The notes under the pieces: model-generated
What the model saw: only the letters and a program-made list of their open reading frames with translations
The model's database searches: none
What the model was told of the DNA's origin: nothing
Position numbers and translations under genes: made by a program
Shown here: positions 37,333 through 48,394 of the stretch, in pieces
Numbering within the stretch: the first letter of the stretch is position 1
Layout: each line of letters begins with the position of its first letter
DNA from: Paramacrobiotus metropolitanus
Taxonomy: Eukaryota; Tardigrada; Eutardigrada; Parachela; Macrobiotidae
NCBI RefSeq assembly: GCF_019649055.1
Contig: NW_026570360.1
Location: forward strand, 62,001-126,000
Length of the DNA: 64,000 nt
Direction of reading: 5' to 3'

Positions 37333-40300
37333 TTATGGTAAATAATAATTATCTTCACAAAATCGAATATGTTTATAAGCATAACGAAGCCGTTTCTGTA
37401 GGATTTGGCTGGTTTTGGGGCCGATACCCGGCAGGCGGTTGATCAGGCGTGGATAATCAGCCTCCAGCATTTTCATTAATGTAGCGCCTGCATTACGGCT
37501 CTGATGCAGCTTCTTCACGGCCTGTACCGTTGATTTATTGAAAATACAAAATGACCGCAGCAGCGGCTGTAAATATTTGTCATACTGATGCAGTAGACGG
37601 TATCCATGAAACAATCCCGACTCGTTATCCATAAAAATGAACTGCCCATCCTCGGCGGACTGGTAGATATTATGGACTGGCAACGACAGCATCTGCTGAT
37701 GCCAGTGCAGATTAACAGCCAAATTACTGATGCGATCCAAATTGCCCACGAGATAATCAAACATCACGAGATCCGACCACTGCTCCAGCTCACGCAATTC
37801 CTTATCGGTGCAGTTGGCCAGTTCGCTTGATCGCGTTGATATCACGGGCAGCACAAACGGACTGCGGTCAACAGAAGCCGAGTGATTGGGCACTATATCG
37901 CCGCTGACCGGTTCTTTTCCGGTAGTGCCGTCAACAGTGTGCCCCTGTTCCAATCCCGCCTGATTATGCTCATTATCAGTACTTGCTTGTTTTGCAGTAG
38001 TCGTATTTACAGTAGTGCTGTTTTGGTTTTGCGGCTCACTTGTCGGATAACTCGTCTGGTTGACGATGAATTTCAGTAAAGAATGTAGAATTTTGGGAAG
38101 AAATATTGGCTTCAAATGAGTGAGGAATTTGGTTATAATTAGCGGTTTAGCGGGATCCCAAGTGGAGGAATTATGCACAGCATCCATCACTGTCGCAAAA
38201 AGTCGACTGGGTCCGGCCTTGGTCAAGACAGTCGGCGGGAAGTAGTGGCGCATGTCCAGCAGATCCGCTAAAAAGTATGCAAAAATTTCCCCTTGAATTT
38301 GATCGTAATTGCTGCGCTGCTTGGTGCAGGCCAGTGTCCCGTCATCAAAAGTGACCAGGTAATGGTGCCCACAATACAGTCCATTCGACTCCAACTTCAC
38401 CACTTTCCTCTTGGTTTTTACATCTTTTATCCATTTCTCCGCATCTGTAAACCGGCGTTTGTTCGCGTCAGATTTGTGAACAATACGAACAGACGGACTA
38501 TCCAACATCCAGTAAATCCCTCTAATAACATCCGATAACTTGTTAATCTTCGATAAGCTGACCGGTTTCTTGTCAGTCAGCCTGAAAATCATTTCTTTTT
38601 GCCCGTGAATTCGACCAGAAAAATTAGCCGGATCGCTTTCAAAGGGCGGAAGGTGGTCAAACCGCGGCGGGACAGTCAGATCCGACAAGCCGGGTAACCT
38701 GCTGATTCTGACATGTGCGTTATCGGTTTTCGTCTTTGTCTGATTGCCGGTATCGTTGCGCTGACCGGGAAATGTCGGCAGAAAAGCGATTAGACTCGGC
38801 GGATGGAACACGGCCGGAAGGTTCGGGCTTTTTGGTCGCATAATTACCGTCCGATTAAGCGTCTCCAATCGAGGAAATGCTGATATGATCGGCGGATAAG
38901 TTTTGACGGTTTCATACTTGTGTACGGCGGGATAAGCGACGACATCTGAAATAACCGACACCACATTAGACACCGCACGCTCAAGAATTTGTCCCGAAGC
39001 ATATCGGATAAGGCACGAAGGATAACAGTATCATATATCATAATTATCTGGATAAATTCATCTCGATTTAAAAGGTATTTTGAGCGCAATAAGAAAAATT
39101 GCCATATATTTATACGCCTGCTTATAAACATTAGAAATTGACTGTTAAACAATTCACACTATTTTATTAATTCCGTAAGAGTACTTTAGGCAAATTGACT
39201 CCAGTAAATTTACATGCATGACAGTCTATAATTTACAGTTACGTGTTTAAAACATTAAATATAGGCAACTGCGCATATGCATGTAGGATAAAGTACAGAC
39301 TACAGAGCAACGCGCCTGACATCGGTTGTACAATTAACTACAGTAATTACTCGTACAATATAACCGACAATCCTACTATAAATTCAATTAGCAGTTTCTT
39401 AATCCCGGTGGATATAATATGAATAATTAAGAATGGTATGAAGAATTTTTCAAATTAAATCTAAGTGCATTATCAAAAAACATAGGGGTACGTAGTCAAA
39501 GCAAGGTATATAAGAGATAAATATCTCTGGTACTGAATGAAGTTGAAATCTGCTGGATGAAAATTCAGTACTTTTCGGCATGTTTTCGTCAAAGGCATCA
39601 AGTTGTAATTAAGACGTGAAACGTGTGGCACGACCTACAGCCTCAACCGCTTGGAATTTTTCAAAACGGATTGCACATTCTCTTGCTAGTTTTTTATGCT
39701 CTCTATGCTCGTTATCGATTTGAAAACAAATTATGACTTTTGCATAAGTCGAATTATGAATATGAGTGAGCCTTATATAAGTCGTTGCAGCAGTCGGAGT
39801 GAGTGAAACTGCAGGGCGCAGACAGACTGTCGCTAGCGCGCTGCCTGCCTGGCCTCTATGTATACATGTCCGATTCAAACCACTTTCCTACTACTTTACT
39901 CGACTCAGTTGTTTTTTGGAATTTCAAAAACAAATTACGGATTCAGAATCAGAATCAGCGTAAAATTTTACTATGACTTTCAGTCTGTGAAAAGTTTATA
40001 GTCTTTATGGATCGTCCGAAAATCACTGCCACACGTTTACAACTTGATGGCCGTTTCGGCCATTGTCTTTGTTTTGTCTTTCGAGAAATGTTAATGAGGT
40101 GCGACGGCAAAAAAAGTACTGAATTTTTCCACAATATCATTCAGTACCAGAGAACTCCTTTATACCGTGGCCGAAGTAAGGTCAACTTACAATAAAGTAG
40201 ACCTGTTGAACAGTTGTTTATTATCGTCATTTTTTAAATGCCCGTAATGCAAAGTTTTACCACCGACTACCATTTTCTTACCTTCAGGGAGTGTACTGAT

Positions 40301-40396
40301 TACGGCATTCACGGAGATTTGAGTGGAACATAGCAAACACAATAACATCCATCCATAGAGACGAAGCGCCGGCAAAAAACTCCACATTTTCGTCAT
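37333..40396 (-). CDS. fj: Four-jointed-like Golgi secretory-pathway kinase
   Basis: Two exons, 40396-40282 and 38945-37333, join in phase 1 (donor GAAG|GTAAGA) to give 575 residues. Residues 12-32 (LYGWMLLCLLCSTQISVNAV) form a signal anchor, as expected for a type II Golgi protein. Four-jointed phosphorylates Ser/Thr in Fat and Dachsous cadherin repeats in the Golgi and so tunes planar polarity and Hippo signalling. Family blocks include FDDGTLACTKQR and YDQIQGEIFAYFLADLL in the N-lobe, FDYLVGNLDRISN (about 435-446) carrying the catalytic Asp, and FMDNESGLFHGYRLL (about 477-490) with the metal-binding DNESG. A low-complexity stretch of about 65 residues rich in Asn, Thr, Ser and Gln (about 333-400) separates the two halves. 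I do not know such an insert from vertebrate FJX1. Fj orthology is firm; the first exon is inferred from phase, donor strength and a fitting membrane segment. Confidence 0.9.
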
Positions 40397-40649
40397 TTCA
40401 GTTCCAGAACTGAAAGTCCGTAACCTTACGCTGTTTGCAAGTCTGTATCTTCCACAATCAATGTGACAATAATAAACCCTGCAATATCAAAATTTCTATT
40501 ATAAATCCTGCAAAACAATGTTTCAGTTTTTACCAGTTAAATATGAGTAAGTATCTGTATATGCAAGATCGCAAGTGAGGAAACTGCAAACACGAATAAA
40601 TCTGCGGAGAGGTTTCCTGTCGATAAAGTTTCAAATTACGATACCAAGT

Positions 40650-40716
40650 TTAATAAATAAGAATTCATAAATAAGAATAAGAATTCATTAAATAAGAATA
40701 AATAAGAATTCATTAG
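40650..40716. repeat. Short AT-rich tandem repeat (AATAAGAATTCATT type)
   Basis: Imperfect copies of a 10-15 bp unit built from AATAAG and AATTCAT follow one another over about 65 bp, about 260-320 bp upstream of the four-jointed start codon. This is ordinary microsatellite-like DNA with likely length variation. Confidence 0.6.
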
Positions 40717-42120
40717 AAAGCGCTTCCCTAGACAAGCGATATCCTGACGGCTAAACCGGCTAAGCATATATGGACTACCGAAGAAAGAAAATGAAAAAAA
40801 TTAACAATAGCACTAAATACTAATGATCACAAAAAGGTTATATTGTACGGTACATAAATCAATCTGCATACAGCATACCTGCATACAGCATACCTGTAGG
40901 AGAAAAACCAACTTGCTTTTGCAAAACCCGAATTTGTGCAAACGTGCACGACACCAACTTGCAATTATTGCAGACGCGGAAGATGTACCGAACCGCCGAT
41001 ATGCCTTGCTCAAGTAGCCAAGCAAGGAATAATTGCGATGATAGGAAAAGTCTGCCAGAAGCTCGATTTCTTATTTCCTAACGCGGGACAAACAAAACTG
41101 CAATAAAACCTGTAATTCTAACCCAACAAAAGATTCTGCTTGGAATTTGACACCGTGGTGTCGCTATTCGTGTGAGTGACTGACGTTAATCGAAAGATCA
41201 AATAATCTTATCTTGCCGCATGAGACCAATAAAGCGTTTTGAATGACCACAGAACTCTAGACCAACTTCGTCCGGTGCGCTATGTATTGAGAATTCTGGA
41301 GGAAAAAGAGGCGGTCAGATTTGTGCTAGTAGCTGAGCGCCTGAGCCCGTAATCATCATCTAGATGGAAGCGCACTAAATGGAAACCGGATCAGCCGCTT
41401 CGGTACAGATCGACCGATTTAACTGGCTGAGACATGGGTGGTTAATTTTTGTTTCTGCTCTTTTCCAAAGAACATAAAGTTCTTTTAAATTATGCAGAAT
41501 TTTTTTAATGCTGTATCGTAAATATTTTTATGAATTAAGTTCAGACAAAAGTACTATGCCAATTGTATCAAGCCGACAGTAATTATAAAAGAGTATTGCA
41601 CGATCTAACGAGTAACGACTAACTTGTAAGTTGTATGTTACGTAACTACGCAATACTGCCTTTTTTAATAAAGTATCCAGCACACTCCGCATCCGCAGCG
41701 GTTTTGGGATGATTAACCCAAGTTAAAAATGATGTGAGGACGGTAATAAAATGTTTTCCCATTTTGAGACCTGCAAAATACTTTGGCGTGTGTAGTTTGC
41801 ATACATAACAAAGCAACAGCAAACAACTGCGGTAACAAGGAAAGGTGCTCGTATGAAGTTGACACTAGCTGTTCAATTCTAGCGCTAAAACGAGCAGCTG
41901 AGACCGCTGGTCAAAATACCGGTGCCCGTGGCTTGTTGAGAACACAGTAGGAGTCTTTAAATGAAAACTTTCAAATAATGAAACGTTCCAGGCATTCGTA
42001 CATATTTCTCTAAATTTCCTTTCTTGCTGCAGATTCACCGATCGAAATTTTGGCACTATTAATGTCGAGCATAAAGAATGATGGATGAGGAAGAGTTCAA
42101 AATTTACACGCGTGGTGATA

Positions 42121-42420
42121 TTATACTGGAAATCGCTTTCGCCTCCTGTCTAGCATGTCTAATGAATAAACAGGAATGTCCAGCATGGAAGCCATAATTA
42201 CAATTTCTAACTGGACAGTGGGCAGTAAGCAGAGATCAGTGGCAGGTGTTATTATTGCTACTCTATATAACTTCGGATACGCCACAAATTCATGCCGAAT
42301 GCGAATGGTGTCCGTGTATTCAAACGTAACACTCCGTGCTTTGTATGAAAATCCGCCCATGGCACATGCCCGCATTGTAAATTTACGGGTTCTAAAGACC
42401 ATACCGCCTAATACTACCTG
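42121..42420 (-). other. Possible orphan exon
   Basis: A minus-strand frame stays open for about 97 codons, from a plausible acceptor (gttcag before 42420) to a stop at 42121, with a possible donor (CCA|GTATAA) just before the stop. The translated stretch mixes beta-like hydrophobic and basic segments (TFEYTDTIRIRHEFV, YRVAIITPATDLCLL). A plus-strand frame overlaps it almost fully. I recognise no family. It may be an exon of an undetected gene or chance. Confidence 0.15.
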
Positions 42421-44197
42421 AACGTCATTAATGGACTTCTTTCAAATTGGCCGTCTGTTGCATAAAATTATATTGCACAGTAGTGCATAATACTGCATAC
42501 CCTTGCGAAGGTATTCATGCATGCATACGTTATGTTGCTAACGTCGGTCATATGCACCATCATTCCCATATATAAAAGCGCAAATAGTTTAAAAACATCG
42601 TGTAATAATTTAGAGAAACAAAACGTGTGCGCGCTGGTGTGTTTAACAGTAAGTTGCAAATGGACAATATTTTTAACTACTATTGCTACTCGTACAGGAG
42701 GAAAGCGCTTGATCAATGATTATGCGTATATACAGAGTATATATGACAGAATCTTTTTCTTTTTAAAACTAAAAGCTCATTTTTCTCGGCATCAATGGCA
42801 CAACAGTAGCCATTAGCCCACTTTACCTTATCAGCAGTTAATTGAGTATTCGAACAGCCATTTCACTGGTAATAACCAGGAAAATTGGAGGGGTTAGAAG
42901 GGGATTATCCGATGCAACAAGACAGTAATTAGCTCAAGGTGTGCCGTATCAGCCTTAAATCAGGATTAGAAACCATTATTTGCTTATTTTGGATCATGTT
43001 TGTCGCTTCTTAACCTCACAGCACGCTCCCTTTCACAGGATTGAGTGTGTGCAAGACGAAAATGAATCTCTTTTATACAGTCTTTTTGGTCTCTAACCTT
43101 AATCGCCACTAGAGAAGCAGCAGACCGGCAATTATACTTAAGTTGGTCAGAAAAGCGGGAATCGCTTGGAATTCTGCGCCCACCACTTTTACCATTTTCG
43201 ACAGACTCACTTGAAATTTAATTAAATATGCGTATAACATTTCTTTTTCTTTTTGAATGTGTAAGCGTGCTTAAAGACTTCTAACCAGAATTCTATGGGT
43301 AAGGTCAAAAGAATATTATGGACAAGGACAAGTCCGGCTCAAGTGTCCTCCACAACTGCCTACATACGCATACGTATTCTAAGCAGGTCCTGTGCATACA
43401 GAGTGTGTCCAGTAATAACACTTCCACCTGCCTGAAATGACAGAATTCCTGACACATTGGGCGATGGCCAGTCTGATTGTCTGCAATGTAATTGCCCGAT
43501 AAATCACTTGGAGATTGTTTAATTTTTGCCCTTTCTCAGTGCATATATATTGATGAGATTCTGCACACAGCCTCCCTGACCACTGGCAGGCTGAGACGTG
43601 GTTTATGATGTTGACTCTGGGTACACAAAATTTTCAACACAATTTCCACCTCGATCCCTTCTGCCAACATCACACACCAACCTGAAAGGAGCGCATCTGT
43701 TTCTTCCGCGAAAACAATAGCATTGTATCACAATGGAGCGGCAATCAAATGGGTGATTGGATTTGCCGTAATCTTTTATCTTTTAACCATGATCTGCATT
43801 CGGTTTGCAGCGGCGGTACTGATGTGTGTCATGCTGTCAATAAGCAACACTGCGTTAGGTTAATTATCAATATTCTTTCTCGTTAGTCCGTGCGATTTGC
43901 TGAAATAAACAACAGCATAATAAAATAAATTCGCATGTGTAACTTGCTGTAGAAAGTGTACTGAGAGGGGAAGAAATTATACTAGATTGCTTCAAATATT
44001 GGGAAATCACGAATGTCATGGTATTAACAACATTCCTACTCTAGTTCCTACGACTGCAGAAACCTCCCGTCTGCAGTTGAATTTTGACTTTCGTTAACGG
44101 AAACGTCTTGATAGTTTCTTATACAACCAAACCTGTTCTTCACTCATATTACTTCAGCAATCAGTGCTGCTCATATTTCCACAATCAACAAAACACG

Positions 44198-46217
44198 TTA
44201 AAACGTATCAAAGAACGGAAGTCGGTACAAAAGCGCTTCCCCCATATTGTTACCAAGAGCAAAGTAACCGCTATTGACAGAAAAGTCCACACATTCCACT
44301 TTGCGGACTTTATGGTTAAGCTCGGGAAAGGTCGGAATCATCTGCATTTTCTCCATATGCAGCAATTTGGAAGCACCGTGCAGATAGTTGCTGGAAAGGG
44401 ACAGCAGTTCCGATGTGGAATTGAACTTCAGCGATGTTACAGAAGTAGTCAAGTTGAGCACGGTTTTCACCGGTAAGGGGGCGGCTTTGGAAAAACAATC
44501 ATTTTCGGCGTAAATATTCACGGCTCCGGTGTTGGATCCGACAGCGACAAAACGGTCGTTAGGGGAGACCGCAACAGCAGTTCCCACCACGCAACCGTTG
44601 TCGGTAAATTTCGTCACACATTTGCGGCTTTTCACATTCCAGATGTATACTTCGCCAGCGTCTCCAATGCTCAAAAGGTGCTGTGAGTTGCCGGAAAACG
44701 ACAATGAATTCACCATCCCGTTCATTTTCAAAGTGCCGATCCATTCTTTGCTACGACCATCAATAAGGTGGATATTTCCTTCTTTACCGAGAAATGCTAC
44801 GGAAGACCCGTCGGGAGATACGACGAAAGACTTGAATGATTCATCCCGAATAGCTTTATTCCAAGGAATTTTTATCGTTTTTTCCGAAGGAAGGTCAAAG
44901 TAATACATATGAGAATGGAGCTGAAATTCAATCAGTTGGTACAAAATTTGACATAAATTGGCAAACATCTAGTCGACCAATACAAATCATATCAAATCAT
45001 ATACATATCTACGAACCAAGCTGCTAACAGGGCTAACATAAAAGAAATTAACTAGATATCACGTCACATTAAACAAACAAAATCAATAATTTCGAAATCA
45101 GTGTGCAACTACAGTACATGTTACGTCACATTTATCATGTGATATGCGAAGAATATTAGCATACTAGCGCAATCGAACTGAATAAAAGTGTCTTCAAAAA
45201 TTAAACAAAGCATGAAAACGTAAATAATTATAGTGCTTATTATTAAAATCGCAGGTGACCAAAACATGCAAAATTCTCTAGAGCAGAGAAACTTAGCAAG
45301 TCGCCTTAATTTCTCACTCTGAACAGACCAGTTTATTCTTAAAGTCTTACCTTCGAAGAAACCAAGAACTGGTTTCCTTCATCCAAAAAATGACAGCACG
45401 ATATGGGAAATCTTTCGAAAAATACGCTTTTCAACTGGGAATTCGCTTTGCCATCTACTTGGAAGAGAGTGGCACTACGCCCGAATGATGCTACCAGCCC
45501 AATCTGCGCAGCAGGATGAAATTCAACTGCATGGATAATTCCTTTGGCCGGCTGCTCGAAATTCAGATTCGTCACACGCTGACAGACGAAATTCTTTAGT
45601 TTGAGTTTCTCAAATCGCTTATCGATATAATTCCCCGTAGCTGAGGAAAGCGAGGTTGTAGGATCTTCTTCGGAGATATCGCGCCCGCTTTTGGGCTGGG
45701 CAGCCCAGGCAGGTGTCGGGAGGTTCTTTTCGTACTCATTACGAAGTCTTTGGCTGAGTGTGCCGGCGCTAACTCGCTTTTCCTCCGCAGTCTTGAATCG
45801 TTTATATCGCCGCTGCTTTGCAACATCCACAAAGTTATCTTCATCATCTGTATCATGCCAAACGGCCAGCCGTTCTCCTGACTCTTCGCTCAGATCGGCA
45901 TTCGGGACCAAATCCTCAGTAATCGCTAGCGATTGTTTCAAATTCCTGTCCAGAATCTGCTCAAAGTCTGTTGAGTTCCCGAAGACCAGCTGCTCCAGCC
46001 GCCGTTCGGTGTCCGATTTATCTACACAATGTCATTTGTTCAACATAAAGTAGAACGGTATTTTACGAACTGTTAATTATTAATAGTTCTGGGAACGTAA
46101 AACTGCCAGTAAATTGTAAACTGAAAAATTTTCAGTCACAAAATTTATAAAATAATACAATCAATAATAACTCGTACCTCTCCCTGGCGATTCCGAAAAT
46201 CGCTGAAATGCATCCAT
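44198..46217 (-). CDS. UTP18: U3 snoRNA-associated protein 18 homologue
   Basis: Three exons, 46217-46178, 46021-45351 and 44920-44198, encode 477 residues. UTP18 is a nucleolar WD-repeat protein of the small-subunit processome, needed for early 18S pre-rRNA cleavage. Family features seen: an acidic N-terminal part with RLEQLVFG, the block AVWHDTDDEDNFVDV (W-D-D-E type), and the RVSAGTLSQRLRNEYEK segment. A C-terminal WD40 propeller follows (about 180-477), with repeats such as GEVYIWNVKSRKCVTKF and GAVNIYAENDCF, ending GNNMGEALLYRLPFFDTF, which matches the conserved C-terminus. Human UTP18 is longer (556), the difference lying mostly in the N-terminus. The gene is head to head with ATP synthase gamma. 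The first exon codes for only 13 residues; it fits by phase and by a strong GTACGAG donor. Confidence 0.92.
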
Positions 46218-46713
46218 TGTGAAACAAATCAAACAATAGTGCTAAATAAATGGATAATCTCTAAAATAATTTTAAAAGTAAAGAACAAATCTTGTTACTA
46301 TATTAGACATTTTTTTATCATTAGAAACCACTAACGATCCAAAACGATGGTTTTGCTTCTTGAAAACCAGAAAAATTTAAAAAGACAAACTTTGAAAACT
46401 GACCACTTTTGCGGTGTAGCAGTACCAGCAACATTTTAATACCAGAGTTGGTATAGTCAGATCGATTTATACCTACAGACTTGGTGTACTTCATATGTGG
46501 GCGCACTCGACAGTCACTCGTGGTTCCGCAGTCTACGTTTTGATTCGGGTCCAAAATGTAAATTCCACCTGTGAGAAGGACCACAAACGAAATTTCCGTG
46601 AAGTAATCTATTTCACATTTTTGAAAATGTTGTCGGGAAGGGTTATTTTGCACATGCCTGGCAGGTAAGACTTCGACGTTCCTTTGTGAGCAGTGAGACG
46701 AAGTTACGGCGGA
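46218..46713. promoter_or_regulatory. Divergent UTP18/ATP5F1C intergenic promoter region
   Basis: About 500 bp separate the two start codons, so both promoters and 5' UTRs sit here. No clear TATA box is seen on either strand. A long minus-strand frame (46321-46929) runs across this region and into the first ATP synthase gamma exon; it has no family resemblance and is probably not coding. Confidence 0.5.
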
Positions 46714-48394
46714 ATGGGCTCGTCGATATTCATGCATGCTACAAGCATACGTAATCCAACATGTCTTCCTGCTTTCAGCTTCGTCGCTGCTGGGCAAGTG
46801 CGTGGGATGGCGACTTTGAAAGATAGTAAGTCCAGGTTGTCGAATAGCTGGAACCGATTCGCGTACAAGCGACTCTTCTGGAGTTGCGTGCTGTGCAGTG
46901 TAGCCACAGCTCGTCATTTGATCGCACATTATTGTTTCCCACTAGTTTCCATCCGCCTGAAATCGATCAAGAATATTCAGAAAATCACCAAATCCATGAA
47001 GATGGTGTCCGCTGCTAAGTACGCCAGGGCCGAGCGCGAACTGAAGCCTGCGAGACCGTATGGCGCAGGCGCATTAGGTGAGGTGCTGACAACAAGGAGC
47101 TCGTCTCGTTCGTTCCATAATCGATGCAGACCTCGTTGCTTTTCGCCTTTTCGTCATTTGGTTGGATTGCAGTTATTTTAGTACTTAAAAATTCTATATA
47201 CATGGCCATTTATTTGCAGCCTTTTACGAGAAAGCCGATGTTAAAGCGGATCCTACGAAGCCCAATCATTTGGTCGTTGCCATTAGCAGTGATCGCGGAC
47301 TCTGCGGAGGCATCCATTCGGGTATTGTCAAGGCAATCCGCAATGATCTGGCGCAAAAAGGCGGCACCGAGAATGTGAAAATCGTGGCTGTCGGAGATAA
47401 GGCCAGGGGGATTTTGCAGAGGTATGCCTTACAAAACTGAGATCAACCTTGCTTTACACGTTCATGGTTGCGTTGTAATACATTTAAGAGATTTTTGAAG
47501 TCTGTAATTTGTAATTGGCTTGGAAGTTGGAAGTAACAGACTTTTCAACCGTAATGAAGTTTCGTTTTATGAGGCGCAGGATTAGTGACGATTTCGTGTT
47601 TTGGATATCTTAAGGTTTTTGTATACGGCGCATACTTGTGCGATGCACGTGTTCTTTTGGTAGGACAATGGCCAAAAATTTCCTGGTGACAGTGAAAGAA
47701 TTGGGCAGGAAGCCGCCAACATTCGCTGATGCTTCGGAAGTTGCTCAGGCCATCCTCGACTCTGGCTATGAATTCGACAACGGCAGTTTATATTACAATA
47801 CTTTCAAGTGAGCATTCTAGTACTTACGTTTGTTTGGTACTATATATGTAGTTGCTGTTTTTGAGAGGATTTATTAGGTTTCTGTCTACGTAATATTTAA
47901 TTAACTTGTTGACGCCGATTTACTTATTGTCAGGTCCGTCGTTTCATACAAGCCCACCGTAAAACCACTCTTCTCCTTGGACGCCATATCCCGCGCTGAT
48001 AAGATTAACTTATACGATGATGTGGATGCAGACGTTTTAAAAAGCTATCAAGAGTATAATATCGCTAGCTTGATTTACTACGCCATGAAGGAAAACGCTT
48101 GCAGCGAGCAGAGTTCGAGGATGTCGTCCATGGATAACGCCAGCAAGAATGCAGGTATGTATTTGTTTACTGTAATTGACTGCAACTACAAGCGTAAAAT
48201 TACTCTACTTTACATGAATATGGATATTAATTAATAATTACGATAATATGCATGTGATATTTGTGTTATGACTAAATTAAAATGGTATTGCAGGTGAAAT
48301 CATTCAGAAACTTACTTTGACGTTCAACCGTACTCGCCAGGCCGTCATTACTCGGGAGCTTATCGAAATTATTTCCGGGGCATCGGCATTATAA
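46714..48394 (+). CDS. ATP5F1C: ATP synthase F1 gamma subunit, mitochondrial
   Basis: Six exons, 46714-46825, 46946-47077, 47220-47421, 47664-47807, 47934-48154 and 48294-48394, encode 303 residues. This is the rotor stalk of mitochondrial F1-ATPase, turning inside the alpha3beta3 ring. Residues 1-31 form a basic, Ser-rich mitochondrial presequence ending QVRG; the mature protein starts MATLKDI as in other animals. The N-terminal helix ([18 protein letters not shown]), [14 protein letters not shown], the GRKPPTF block, YDDVDADVL and the C-terminal helix ([16 protein letters not shown]) are all intact. Length and ending (ISGASAL) are normal for the family. The ATG at 46714 is chosen because it opens the targeting sequence; an internal Met begins the mature part. 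Confidence 0.96.

Larger units (their letters stand above)
40397..44197. other. Intergenic region between four-jointed and UTP18
   Basis: About 3.8 kb of AT-rich DNA. It holds the four-jointed promoter at the left, short A/T tandem repeats (listed separately) and a possible orphan exon at 42121-42420. A short duplicated motif, GCATACAGCATACCT, occurs near 40868-40892. No complete gene was recognised. Confidence 0.5.

Noticed and set aside
46321-46929. 202-codon minus-strand frame between UTP18 and ATP synthase gamma
   Set aside because: It overlaps the first ATP synthase gamma exon in antisense and the shared promoter, and has no recognisable motif.
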